IMG/VR virus record: IMGVR_UViG_3300021964_005484
Span: 1 to 22,058 of that record
Direction: 5' to 3' (one strand)
Source of the DNA: a virus
Length of the DNA: 22,058 bases
Notes under the pieces: generated by a model
What the model saw: only the letters and a program-made list of their open reading frames with translations
Databases searched by the model: none
What the model was told of the DNA's origin: nothing
Part shown: one piece after another, positions 1 to 6,201 of the stretch
Layout of the letters: each line of letters begins with the position of its first letter
Position numbering within the stretch: position 1 is the stretch's first letter
Made by a program: the position numbers and the translations under genes

Positions 1-193
1 ATTCGATTATACAGCTATAGGTGATGCAGTTAATTTAGCAGCTAGACTTGAAAGCTCAACCAAAGAAGTTCAACAAGATATTGTTATTGGTGAGGAGACT
101 ATGAAGGGTTCTTCCTACGATTTAGTGGCTTTAGAGCCTATAAAGGTCAAAGGTAAGGAAAAATCCATCAAAATCTACACAATTTTAGGCTAA
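1..193 (+). CDS. Class III adenylate/guanylate cyclase, C-terminal fragment
   Basis: An open frame enters from the left edge (first full codon at base 2) and stops with TAA at 191-193, leaving 64 codons minus the stop. The visible part matches the end of a class III nucleotidyl cyclase catalytic domain. It has the conserved IGDAVNLAARLE block, in which the Asn and the Arg four residues later are the transition-state-stabilising pair of this family, followed by the usual short C-terminal strands ending in KIYTILG. The enzyme would make cAMP or cGMP from ATP or GTP, but the substrate-specifying residues lie outside the window. It is the only + strand gene at this end and converges on the minus-strand phage arm. 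It may be host DNA next to a prophage, or the last late gene of a circular phage map. The family call is confident; ownership is not. Confidence 0.85.
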   Translation, partial: FDYTAIGDAVNLAARLESSTKEVQQDIVIGEETMKGSSYDLVALEPIKVKGKEKSIKIYTILG

Positions 194-218
194 ACTGCGT
201 AGGAGACTCTCAGAGGCT

Positions 219-282
219 CTGTAACGAATTTCATAGCTTTTTGGACGTATAGTATTCCTTACCTACGATAAATGCGTTACAG
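219..282. repeat. Inverted repeat between convergent genes
   Basis: Arms CTGTAACGAATTT (219-231) and AAATGCGTTACAG (270-282) are reverse complements except at one position, separated by 38 bases. A second pair, CGTAGG (198-203) and CCTACG (262-267), interleaves with the first, so both could not form as one simple stem. No gene lies in 194-322. The position between two converging genes suggests a bidirectional terminator or boundary structure, but there is no T-run directly after the stem; the nearest T-run is at 301-306. An attachment site or genome-end feature is also possible. The repeat is seen; its function is open. Confidence 0.5.
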
Positions 283-322
283 GCGATTCTGTGAGGTCAT
301 TTTTTAAATAATCACCAAAATT

Positions 323-556
323 TTAAGTATTCAAAGCACTAAGTTCATTTTGCATCTGATAATGTAATTTACCAAACTTTATTAGCCCAGAACTGATTAA
401 AGTTTCTATTAACTTTAGATCATGTCCTTTAAAAAATCTTTGAGCTTCTTCTTTTGGTAGATTAGAAATCTCAGTGATGAGTCTTCCTTCAGTATCTAGC
501 AATACTTTAAATGATACAATGTTAGCTTCTTTCGGTGCTGACTGTTTTTTTCTCAT
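323..556 (-). CDS. Hypothetical protein, 77 aa, last gene of the leftward arm
   Basis: A 77-residue soluble protein with a basic start (MRKKQ) and an otherwise mixed composition; I recognise no family. Its ATG overlaps the stop of nrdB (TAATG at 554-558 on the minus strand), and no strong Shine-Dalgarno precedes it, so translation is probably coupled to nrdB. It is the final gene of the minus arm, followed by a 129-base gap and then the converging cyclase gene. The tight coupling and the lack of competing frames support it being real. A role in nucleotide metabolism is only suggested by position. Confidence 0.65.
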   Translation of the reverse strand: MRKKQSAPKEANIVSFKVLLDTEGRLITEISNLPKEEAQRFFKGHDLKLIETLISSGLIKFGKLHYQMQNELSALNT

Positions 557-1527
557 TATTCTATATGTTTAAAGGTTACTTTATTCTCCTTACCCTTTAG
601 TCCAGCTTTCATGTAAGTAGTTGCTCTACCTTCAAAGAAGTTTTGATGTTCAACACCCATAACTTCATCAAGCCATTCCAAAGGATTTTCCTTTTGATTA
701 TAATTTGTCTTTAGTCCTAGCTGTAGTAATCTTCTATCAGCTATGTATCTGTTGTACTTGTACATGTCTTCTTTAGTTAGTCCTTCAATGTTACCCATCT
801 CAAATACTAAATCTAAGAACTTGTCTTCTAACTTAACCATTTCACGACAGATGTCATATATTTCTTTCTTGAACTCATCTGTCCATATTTCTATGTTCTC
901 TTTGATAAACTCTCTAAATACTTTAGTCATAGCTTCAACATGCAAAGATTCATCTCTAATGGAATAGGTAACTATCTGACCCATACCTTTCATCTTACCG
1001 AATCTTGGGAAGTTTAATAAAATAGCAAAGCTAGAAAATAATTGTAAGCCTTCAGTAAAAGCCGAATAAACTGCTAGAGTTTTAGCAATGGTTTTTTTAT
1101 CGGACTTCTTAGGTTTGAACTTACCAACGTAATCGTGTTTATCTGACATCTCTTCGTATTCAGCAAAGGCTCTATATTCTTTAGCTGACATACCTACAGT
1201 ATCTAATAACAAACTGTAAGCATGTTGATGAATAGATTCCATATTAGCAAATGAACCCATCATCATACGAGCTTCAGGCTTTCTGAATATTCTCATATAC
1301 TTATCAGTATATCCAGCTCCAACATCAACATCAGATTGTGTGAAGAGTCTAAATATCTGAGTAATTAAATTCTTTTCATTATCATCTAGCTCTTGCCAAT
1401 CTTTCACATCAGTATGTAGTGGTACCGATTCTGGCATCCAATGCATTTGATTTTGTAAATAGTAGTAATCGAACATCCAGGGATATTCAAATGGTTTGTA
1501 GTAATCTCTTGTTGTTAATAAACTCAT
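556..1527 (-). CDS. nrdB: Ribonucleotide reductase class Ia, small (beta) subunit
   Basis: A 323-residue NrdB that houses the diiron-tyrosyl radical cofactor and passes the radical to NrdA for reduction of ribonucleotides to dNTPs. The metal ligands can be placed by spacing: D66, E97 and H100 (ExxH in MESIHQHAYS), E159, and E193 with H196 (RDESLHVE). Tyr104 sits seven residues after E97, the position of the radical tyrosine (E. coli Y122), so this is a tyrosyl-radical type enzyme rather than a radical-lacking variant. Start choice: ATG follows AAGGAGG closely. The gene overlaps the 73-aa gene upstream by 4 bases and the 77-aa gene downstream by 1. It is separated from nrdA by four small genes. 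Length is somewhat short compared with cellular NrdB (about 375), as in other phage forms. Confidence 0.96.
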   Translation of the reverse strand: MSLLTTRDYYKPFEYPWMFDYYYLQNQMHWMPESVPLHTDVKDWQELDDNEKNLITQIFRLFTQSDVDVGAGYTDKYMRIFRKPEARMMMGSFANMESIHQHAYSLLLDTVGMSAKEYRAFAEYEEMSDKHDYVGKFKPKKSDKKTIAKTLAVYSAFTEGLQLFSSFAILLNFPRFGKMKGMGQIVTYSIRDESLHVEAMTKVFREFIKENIEIWTDEFKKEIYDICREMVKLEDKFLDLVFEMGNIEGLTKEDMYKYNRYIADRRLLQLGLKTNYNQKENPLEWLDEVMGVEHQNFFEGRATTYMKAGLKGKENKVTFKHIE

Positions 1528-1745
1528 TGCTCCTCCTTAAAGTATTTATTTAACATTTCCAATTTATCTGCGTTGTCAGCCATCTTAGCTAACTCTCCCT
1601 CTATAGTTGCCATTATATCAGGATGCTCTGCGACACCAACACCTTTTAATAATAAGTTCTCTATGTTGAGTCTGTGTTTCTCTACTTGTGCTTCGAAGTT
1701 CTTTATAAGTGCTTCGACTATTTGATCTCTAAATTCTTCTAACAT
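1524..1745 (-). CDS. Hypothetical protein, 73 aa
   Basis: A 73-residue, mostly helical-looking protein, rich in Glu, Leu and Lys with heptad-like spacing, so a short coiled coil is plausible. I recognise no family. The start is supported by GGAG seven bases upstream of the ATG, inside the end of the preceding gene, which it directly abuts. Its stop overlaps the nrdB start by 4 bases (ATGA type). It belongs to the reductase operon by position; a direct link to the reductase is not shown. Confidence 0.75.
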   Translation of the reverse strand: MLEEFRDQIVEALIKNFEAQVEKHRLNIENLLLKGVGVAEHPDIMATIEGELAKMADNADKLEMLNKYFKEEQ

Positions 1746-2012
1746 TTATTCTCCATATTCATTTACTAATAAGCCAACTACAAAATCTTTGAATTGATCT
1801 TTAACTGAGTCCATATCAAAGTTTCTACGAGAATGATATATAAACTCATGTATTTGCTCTTTAGTAGCTTTAAAGTTTTTATTCGTTTCTTTTGCTCGTT
1901 CTCTAATACAATCAGGTGTGATAGCCCACATGACTAAAGCTCCATTCTTATCTTCCCAGTCTACTAAGCTATCCCAATTAGGTTTTTTAACTTTCTTGTC
2001 CCATCGGGTCAT
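1746..2012 (-). CDS. Hypothetical protein, 88 aa
   Basis: An 88-residue protein with a Trp-rich, basic N-terminus (MTRWDKKVKKPNWDSLVDW) and a more helical, acidic C-terminal half. I recognise no named family. Its start overlaps the stop of the 50-aa gene upstream in an ATGA arrangement (2009-2012), and its stop abuts the start of the 73-aa gene. Conserved packing between nrdA and nrdB suggests co-expression with dNTP synthesis. No membrane span or Cys motif is visible. Confidence 0.7.
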   Translation of the reverse strand: MTRWDKKVKKPNWDSLVDWEDKNGALVMWAITPDCIRERAKETNKNFKATKEQIHEFIYHSRRNFDMDSVKDQFKDFVVGLLVNEYGE

Positions 2013-2161
2013 TTACCTTGTCCTCTGTATTTTTTCCAAGACTTCTTTTTATTTTTATTCATCGAGGCAAAGGCGACATTCCTACTACCTTGACTTGTTT
2101 TCTTTCCTCTTATACCGGTAACTGGTACATGAGTTGTTCCACTGTTCCACTTAGCTGCCAT
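2009..2161 (-). CDS. Small basic protein, 50 aa
   Basis: This short frame exactly fills the space between its neighbours. It encodes 50 residues, is strongly basic (about a dozen Lys/Arg in the last 25 residues) and ends KKYRGQGK. It overlaps the upstream 80-aa gene by 11 bases and the downstream 88-aa gene by 4 (ATGA), the same coupling style as the rest of the operon. The Shine-Dalgarno is weak. Basic charge and low hydrophobicity would suit nucleic-acid binding, but no domain is recognised. Confidence 0.7.
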   Translation of the reverse strand: MAAKWNSGTTHVPVTGIRGKKTSQGSRNVAFASMNKNKKKSWKKYRGQGK

Positions 2162-2393
2162 CTTTATTATCTATTTTTATAGGAGCTTCCGTTACAATAA
2201 CCACTCTAGCTCCGCAAGGTAATATGGGTTTTTCATTACCACCATACATTACTTTTGAAGGTCCTAATATTTCAACAGTATGACAATAAGTGTTAGTTCT
2301 ACCTTCTTTTATAGTTATAACAGGTTCATTCGTATCGTGTTTTTTATTAGCTCTTATTTTGTGTTGATTGACATGTATATATTTTTTAGCCAT
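2151..2393 (-). CDS. Hypothetical protein, 80 aa, reductase-operon neighbour
   Basis: An 80-residue protein that looks beta-rich, with a basic N-terminus (MAKKYIHVNQHKIRANKK) and a C-terminal half with the pattern of a small beta barrel (VEILGPSKVMYGG, PCGARVVIVTEA). From memory, similar short proteins sit beside phage reductase genes, but I cannot name a family. Start: GAGGGATA precedes the ATG, and the ATG overlaps the nrdA stop by one base. Two Cys residues (in TYCHT and LPCGA) are present but do not form a recognised metal site. Confidence 0.75.
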   Translation of the reverse strand: MAKKYIHVNQHKIRANKKHDTNEPVITIKEGRTNTYCHTVEILGPSKVMYGGNEKPILPCGARVVIVTEAPIKIDNKDGS

Positions 2394-4285
2394 TATCCCT
2401 CACAACTAATACATTCCACTTCATCTAGTTTTATTCTAGGTACTTTGATATTAACATTTTCTGCAGTCTTTGCGGCATTGGACCTAAAATAATACAAGGA
2501 TTTTAATTTGTGCATAGCATACCAGTGAACATCATTAACATACTGTAAGTAATCATCGTGGACTTCTTGCAGTTCTGTTGAGGCTGGAATGTTAAAGAAT
2601 AAATTAACACTCTGAGCCTGGCAGACAAACTCTTGTCTTTTATAAGCATGTTCAACAACCCATATCTGATTGATCTCATCTGCTGTTTTAAAGATTTCTT
2701 TTTCGTCTGCTGTTAGTTCATCAAGCTGTTGTACTGAACCATTATGAGCAGTCATACTTTTCCAGATACTTTCTTGATCTTTTCTACTAATCTTCTTTTT
2801 ATCTAGCAGTTTTTGTAAAGCTTGATTCTTTACTTGGTAGCTCCCTGAAAGAGTTTTGTGCGTATATACGTTAGCCCTAATAGGCTCAATCGAAGGAGAT
2901 GTCCCACCACAAATAATACTAGAAGAGGCATTAGGAGCAATAGCAAGAAGATGAGCATTCCTAGTAGTCCTATCACTTGAATCAGGAAATGCTCCACGAC
3001 TTTCACACAATCGTTTAGTAGCTTTTGTAGCTTTACTCTTAATGTGTTTAAATATTCCGTAGTTGATTCCGGTTGCTTGTAAGCCTTCGAAAGGAATTCC
3101 TTGGCTTTGGAGATATGAATGGAAGCCCATTGCCCCCAAGCCGATAGACCTTTCTCGATAGGCTGAGTAAGCCGCTTTATGTAAACCCATACGTCCTTCT
3201 TTAACATAATTTTTAAACCTCCTGTAATTTAGACTGTATTCTCCGAACTCTGAAGTATCGACAACATATTCAATAAAATGTTCTAAAACATTATCCAACA
3301 TAGTAACTAAGTCATCTATAAATTGTTTATTACCTTTCCAATCATCGTACTTAGCTAAATTGACACTAGATAAACAACAAACTGCTGTCCTCTCTTCGTT
3401 GGTTGGTAAAACTATTTCAGAACATAAGTTGCTTTGTTTAACTTCTAAGCCTAAATCTTTTAGGCATTTAGGTAGATACTCATTACAAGTATCAATGTTT
3501 ATCATGTAGGGTTCTCCTGTCTCTGCTCTAGCATCTATGATCTGCCACCAGAGTTGTCTTGCATTGACTGTCTTTACAGGCTGTTTAGATTTAGGGTCTA
3601 TTAATCTCCACTCTTCATCGTTCTCTACAGCCCTTAAAAAGTCATTCGATATGTTGACTGCATTGTGTAGGTTTAAACATTTACGATGAATGTCACCACC
3701 AGATTCCTTACGCATATTAATAAACTCTTCTACTTCAGGATGTGATATGTCCATGTAAGCTGCATAACTTCCTCTCCTGGTAACACCTTGATTGAAAGCC
3801 ATCATTTGTGAGTCAACTACATGCATAAAAGGTATAGAGCCAGTGGATTTACTACCATGTTTGGTTGCTACTCCATTACTTCTAACGTCACCCCAATAGC
3901 CACCAATACCACCACCCATAGAAGCTAACCAAATGTTTTCATCGTAGTGAGCAGATAAACCTTCTCGGCTATCAGGAACATAGTTTAAGAAACAACTAAT
4001 AGGAAGACCTCTAGAAGTTCCACCATTAGAAAGTATAGGAGTAGAAAACATAAACCAAAACTGAGAAGCATAATCATATAACCTCTGAGCCAACTCAAAG
4101 TCAGTAAGTCCTTTATAAGTTGCACCAAATACACTAGCTCTTGCCAAAGCTTCTTGAGCATGAGTTTCCTCCTTCCAAAAATACCTATCGTTTAAGGTAT
4201 CTAAACTGAATTTATCTAAATCGTTTTCTCGGTTATAGTCAATTACTATACCTAGATATTGTTTCTTTCCTACTTTATCTGTCAT
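2393..4285 (-). CDS. nrdA: Ribonucleotide reductase class Ia, large (alpha) subunit
   Basis: The 630-residue catalytic subunit that reduces ribonucleoside diphosphates using the radical from NrdB. Active-site residues are in place: C98 (PISCFLNY) and C303 (AVCCLSSVNL) form the redox pair, and N286, C288 and E290 (SNLCSE) are the Asn, thiyl Cys and Glu. The tandem Tyr598-Tyr599 carries the radical pathway, and the C-terminal C625-C628 pair would receive electrons from thioredoxin or glutaredoxin. The protein starts directly at the helical N-domain. Compared with E. coli NrdA (761 aa) the ATP-cone is missing, so overall inhibition by dATP is probably lost. Start: AGGAGAATA before the ATG. It overlaps the upstream DUF3310-like gene by one base. 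Confidence 0.97.
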   Translation of the reverse strand: MTDKVGKKQYLGIVIDYNRENDLDKFSLDTLNDRYFWKEETHAQEALARASVFGATYKGLTDFELAQRLYDYASQFWFMFSTPILSNGGTSRGLPISCFLNYVPDSREGLSAHYDENIWLASMGGGIGGYWGDVRSNGVATKHGSKSTGSIPFMHVVDSQMMAFNQGVTRRGSYAAYMDISHPEVEEFINMRKESGGDIHRKCLNLHNAVNISNDFLRAVENDEEWRLIDPKSKQPVKTVNARQLWWQIIDARAETGEPYMINIDTCNEYLPKCLKDLGLEVKQSNLCSEIVLPTNEERTAVCCLSSVNLAKYDDWKGNKQFIDDLVTMLDNVLEHFIEYVVDTSEFGEYSLNYRRFKNYVKEGRMGLHKAAYSAYRERSIGLGAMGFHSYLQSQGIPFEGLQATGINYGIFKHIKSKATKATKRLCESRGAFPDSSDRTTRNAHLLAIAPNASSSIICGGTSPSIEPIRANVYTHKTLSGSYQVKNQALQKLLDKKKISRKDQESIWKSMTAHNGSVQQLDELTADEKEIFKTADEINQIWVVEHAYKRQEFVCQAQSVNLFFNIPASTELQEVHDDYLQYVNDVHWYAMHKLKSLYYFRSNAAKTAENVNIKVPRIKLDEVECISCEG

Positions 4286-4566
4286 TATTCTCCTGTCTTA
4301 AAAAATTTATCTGTTTCATCATGGATATGTAACATAATAATTCCATAATGTAATATCTTCAGTAAGTCTTTTCTATTTCTTCCTTCTTTATTACCATAAC
4401 GTTTAGCATATTTCATAATATTTCCCATGCAGAATCCTGTCCCATGTCCAGAATCAATAATAACATCTGTAGCTTGGTACTTATCTGTAGCATAGTGCTG
4501 ACCATAGGTGTCATATATATATCGTTTTAATTCTTCAACTAACTTATCTTCATTAAACTTGTACAT
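4285..4566 (-). CDS. DUF3310-like protein (T7 gp1.7-like)
   Basis: Start moved to the ATG at 4566 (93 aa, MYKFNEDKL), because the longer frame begins at a TTG with no better signal and GAGGAC lies about 11 bases ahead of this ATG. The core from HYATDKYQATDV through FCMGNIMKYAKRYGNKEGRNRKDLLKI.. has the DUF3310 signature: a leading HY, a central GN.xKYxxR block and a following DL-K helix. In T7 the homologous gp1.7 is a nucleotide kinase, so a role in dNTP supply next to nrdA fits, but activity is inferred. It overlaps the 92-aa gene by 14 bases and nrdA by one. Confidence 0.75.
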   Translation of the reverse strand: MYKFNEDKLVEELKRYIYDTYGQHYATDKYQATDVIIDSGHGTGFCMGNIMKYAKRYGNKEGRNRKDLLKILHYGIIMLHIHDETDKFFKTGE

Positions 4567-4831
4567 AATTTTCAATGTCCTCTACTGATATGTCTTCCAA
4601 CGACTTACTTTTTAATAGTTGTTTAATATTCTTAACAACCCATCTGAAACTCCAGGCACTAAGGATTGTTCTGCCCTGTGCATAAATATGCGTTCCCGTA
4701 TCAGGCATCATATCTAATACAGTGTCTGGAGTAACCTTCTTCCTTTCTTCATCAGGTATGTATTTACATATCCAATCTACTAGAATCTCTTTAGCTTTTC
4801 TTCTTATTGCTTTTGCTTTTTTTGCTCTCAT
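4553..4831 (-). CDS. Hypothetical protein, 92 aa
   Basis: A 92-residue protein with a very basic first 14 residues (MRAKKAKAIRRKAK), then a helical region. A GTHIYAQGRT segment near residues 46-55 and a Trp-rich stretch (SAWSFRWVVK) follow. I recognise no family. AGAGGAAA lies ahead of the ATG. It overlaps the exonuclease gene upstream by 41 bases and the DUF3310-like gene by 14, so it is embedded in the operon. The basic leader may bind nucleic acid; function unknown. Confidence 0.7.
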   Translation of the reverse strand: MRAKKAKAIRRKAKEILVDWICKYIPDEERKKVTPDTVLDMMPDTGTHIYAQGRTILSAWSFRWVVKNIKQLLKSKSLEDISVEDIENYVQV

Positions 4832-5690
4832 AAATTATTTCCTCTACTTTAGGTTCTGATTCTACATGTGTAAAGAATACAGGACCTCTAGCATATTTAA
4901 ATACTCTTAATCCTCTACCATTGTTAGCATCTTTATGACATTCAAACTTATGTCGGCAGTAAGTACATAACCTTGGTAGTTTAAAGTTACCAGAGCTACC
5001 TTCTGCTTCAGGTTGATAACATAACTCAGGTGGAGTTCTCTTCTTTAATATCTTTTTAAGATTCTGTATTCTTAATTTAACATTAGGCTTATCAAACTCA
5101 TTAGGTCTAAACAAGGCTATCTCTCCAGTCTCTTTGTTTAGGGCTAAGAAACCACCTTCATTAGTCTGTTCAGCCTCTTCGTAGCCTGTTAGCTGCGTAA
5201 TGTAACCAAAGGAATCTTCCTCAGATAATGTGCCTTCACTAAACTTTTTAAACGCATAAGAAGAAGCTGTCTTAATATCGACAACTTGACCATCGATCTT
5301 ACAGTCCATGTGACCTTTAATACCTTCGACATTTACTTCCTTTTGTTCATCTTCTACTTTATGTCCAGAAAGTTTGACCAAAAAAAGTAATACAGTCTCC
5401 AATAAGTGACCATATAAAAACTTAATATAAACGGATGGATTTATTATTTCTTGAGGAGCTTCGCTTTTTGCATCAAACCAAAGCTGTCTTTCAGGCTTAC
5501 CAATGTTAGACATTCGTAAGGTAGAGGTTCCCCTCTCTTCAGGCAAAGCCCAATGAGCAAGGGTTTCTTTCATGTCTTTACCGAAGTTCTCGAGGTCTTC
5601 CTCTGTAACTGGTAAAGGTTTGTTGTGAGCCAAAGGCTCTAGTGCTTTGTAGATGTCCTCAACGAGGGTATCAAGATTTTTTTTCTTCAT
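4791..5690 (-). CDS. PD-(D/E)XK exonuclease, RecB/Cas4-like
   Basis: A 299-residue nuclease. Motifs in order: YGHLLE (H95, E98); GHMDCKIDGQVVDIKTAS, with D129, D138, E/D-x-K core D138-I-K140 and following TAS; and QLTGY with Q166 and Y170. These are the catalytic residues of RecB-type PD-(D/E)XK enzymes, which need a divalent metal to cut DNA. A Cys cluster follows (C224; LCTYC at 242 and 245; C251), which resembles the C-terminal part of the Cas4/AddB iron-sulfur cluster. However, the N-terminal Cys of Cas4 is not seen (SNIGKPERQLWFD instead). It takes the place of T7 gp6-type exonuclease: host DNA breakdown or recombination is likely. The Lys/Ser-rich tail overlaps the next gene. Confidence 0.88.
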   Translation of the reverse strand: MKKKNLDTLVEDIYKALEPLAHNKPLPVTEEDLENFGKDMKETLAHWALPEERGTSTLRMSNIGKPERQLWFDAKSEAPQEIINPSVYIKFLYGHLLETVLLFLVKLSGHKVEDEQKEVNVEGIKGHMDCKIDGQVVDIKTASSYAFKKFSEGTLSEEDSFGYITQLTGYEEAEQTNEGGFLALNKETGEIALFRPNEFDKPNVKLRIQNLKKILKKRTPPELCYQPEAEGSSGNFKLPRLCTYCRHKFECHKDANNGRGLRVFKYARGPVFFTHVESEPKVEEIIYESKKSKSNKKKS

Positions 5691-6201
5691 TATATATTAT
5701 ACCATCTAATTCTAAAATTGCATCAACAAAATGGATTTTATACCACTCTTTTTGATGTGGAACCATCTTGGATAGCTTCTTATGCCATAACAGTTCTATC
5801 TTTTTACAGTCAGTAACAAACTTACCATACTCTAATTTGTAATCTCTAAAGGGACTAAAGGTTTGATAGTGTTTAAATCTATCTTGAACATCAGCAGCTC
5901 GTCCTACTTTTATCCAGCCCTGCCAAGCTTTATTACTTATAATGTAAACAAAACCTTCATTAAGTTCTTTATATTTACCAAGACTCTGGAAAGCTGCTTG
6001 TTCAAATGTTTTATAGTTTCCTGGTTTGTGTAAAGGATGTGATTTACTAACATACTTACCAGCAACAAACATTCTGGTATCGTTCTTCTTTAAATAAGAA
6101 GCTACTCGTTCTCGTTTACCATTAGGTCTTATGTACCACCATTCACCATTCTCAAAGCTAGTGCTTCTAACTCTAGTGGGTTTCACTCCAGTTGTTTCCA
6201 A
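5671..6201 (-). CDS. GIY-YIG-type endonuclease (T5orf172-like)
   Basis: A 176-residue protein. An N-terminal segment of about 80 residues, with WYIRPNGKRERV near the start, is followed by a GIY-YIG-like fold from about residue 85. FVYIISN is the first motif, WIKVGRAADVQDRFKHY the second with the catalytic-type Arg, and ELLWHKKL carries a Glu in the right region. The start is TTG at 6201: AGGAG lies nine bases ahead and no in-frame ATG exists before residue 44. It overlaps polA by 29 bases and the exonuclease gene by 20. Free-standing GIY-YIG genes next to polA are often homing endonucleases; a repair or host-DNA cleavage role is the alternative. The family is fairly sure, the role is not. Confidence 0.8.
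   Translation of the reverse strand: METTGVKPTRVRSTSFENGEWWYIRPNGKRERVASYLKKNDTRMFVAGKYVSKSHPLHKPGNYKTFEQAAFQSLGKYKELNEGFVYIISNKAWQGWIKVGRAADVQDRFKHYQTFSPFRDYKLEYGKFVTDCKKIELLWHKKLSKMVPHQKEWYKIHFVDAILELDGIIYNEEKKS

Noticed and set aside
194-322. tRNA or tRNA-derived attachment site at the left boundary
   Set aside because: No cloverleaf or T-arm sequence could be formed; only the inverted repeats are supported.
2830-3207. 125-aa minus-strand frame with a hydrophobic end
   Set aside because: It lies wholly inside nrdA in another phase, covers conserved reductase sequence, and has no ribosome site.
556-4285. Host-derived reductase operon
   Set aside because: Interspersed with phage-style small overlapping genes, lacking the ATP-cone, and continuous with the replication module; phage origin is more likely.
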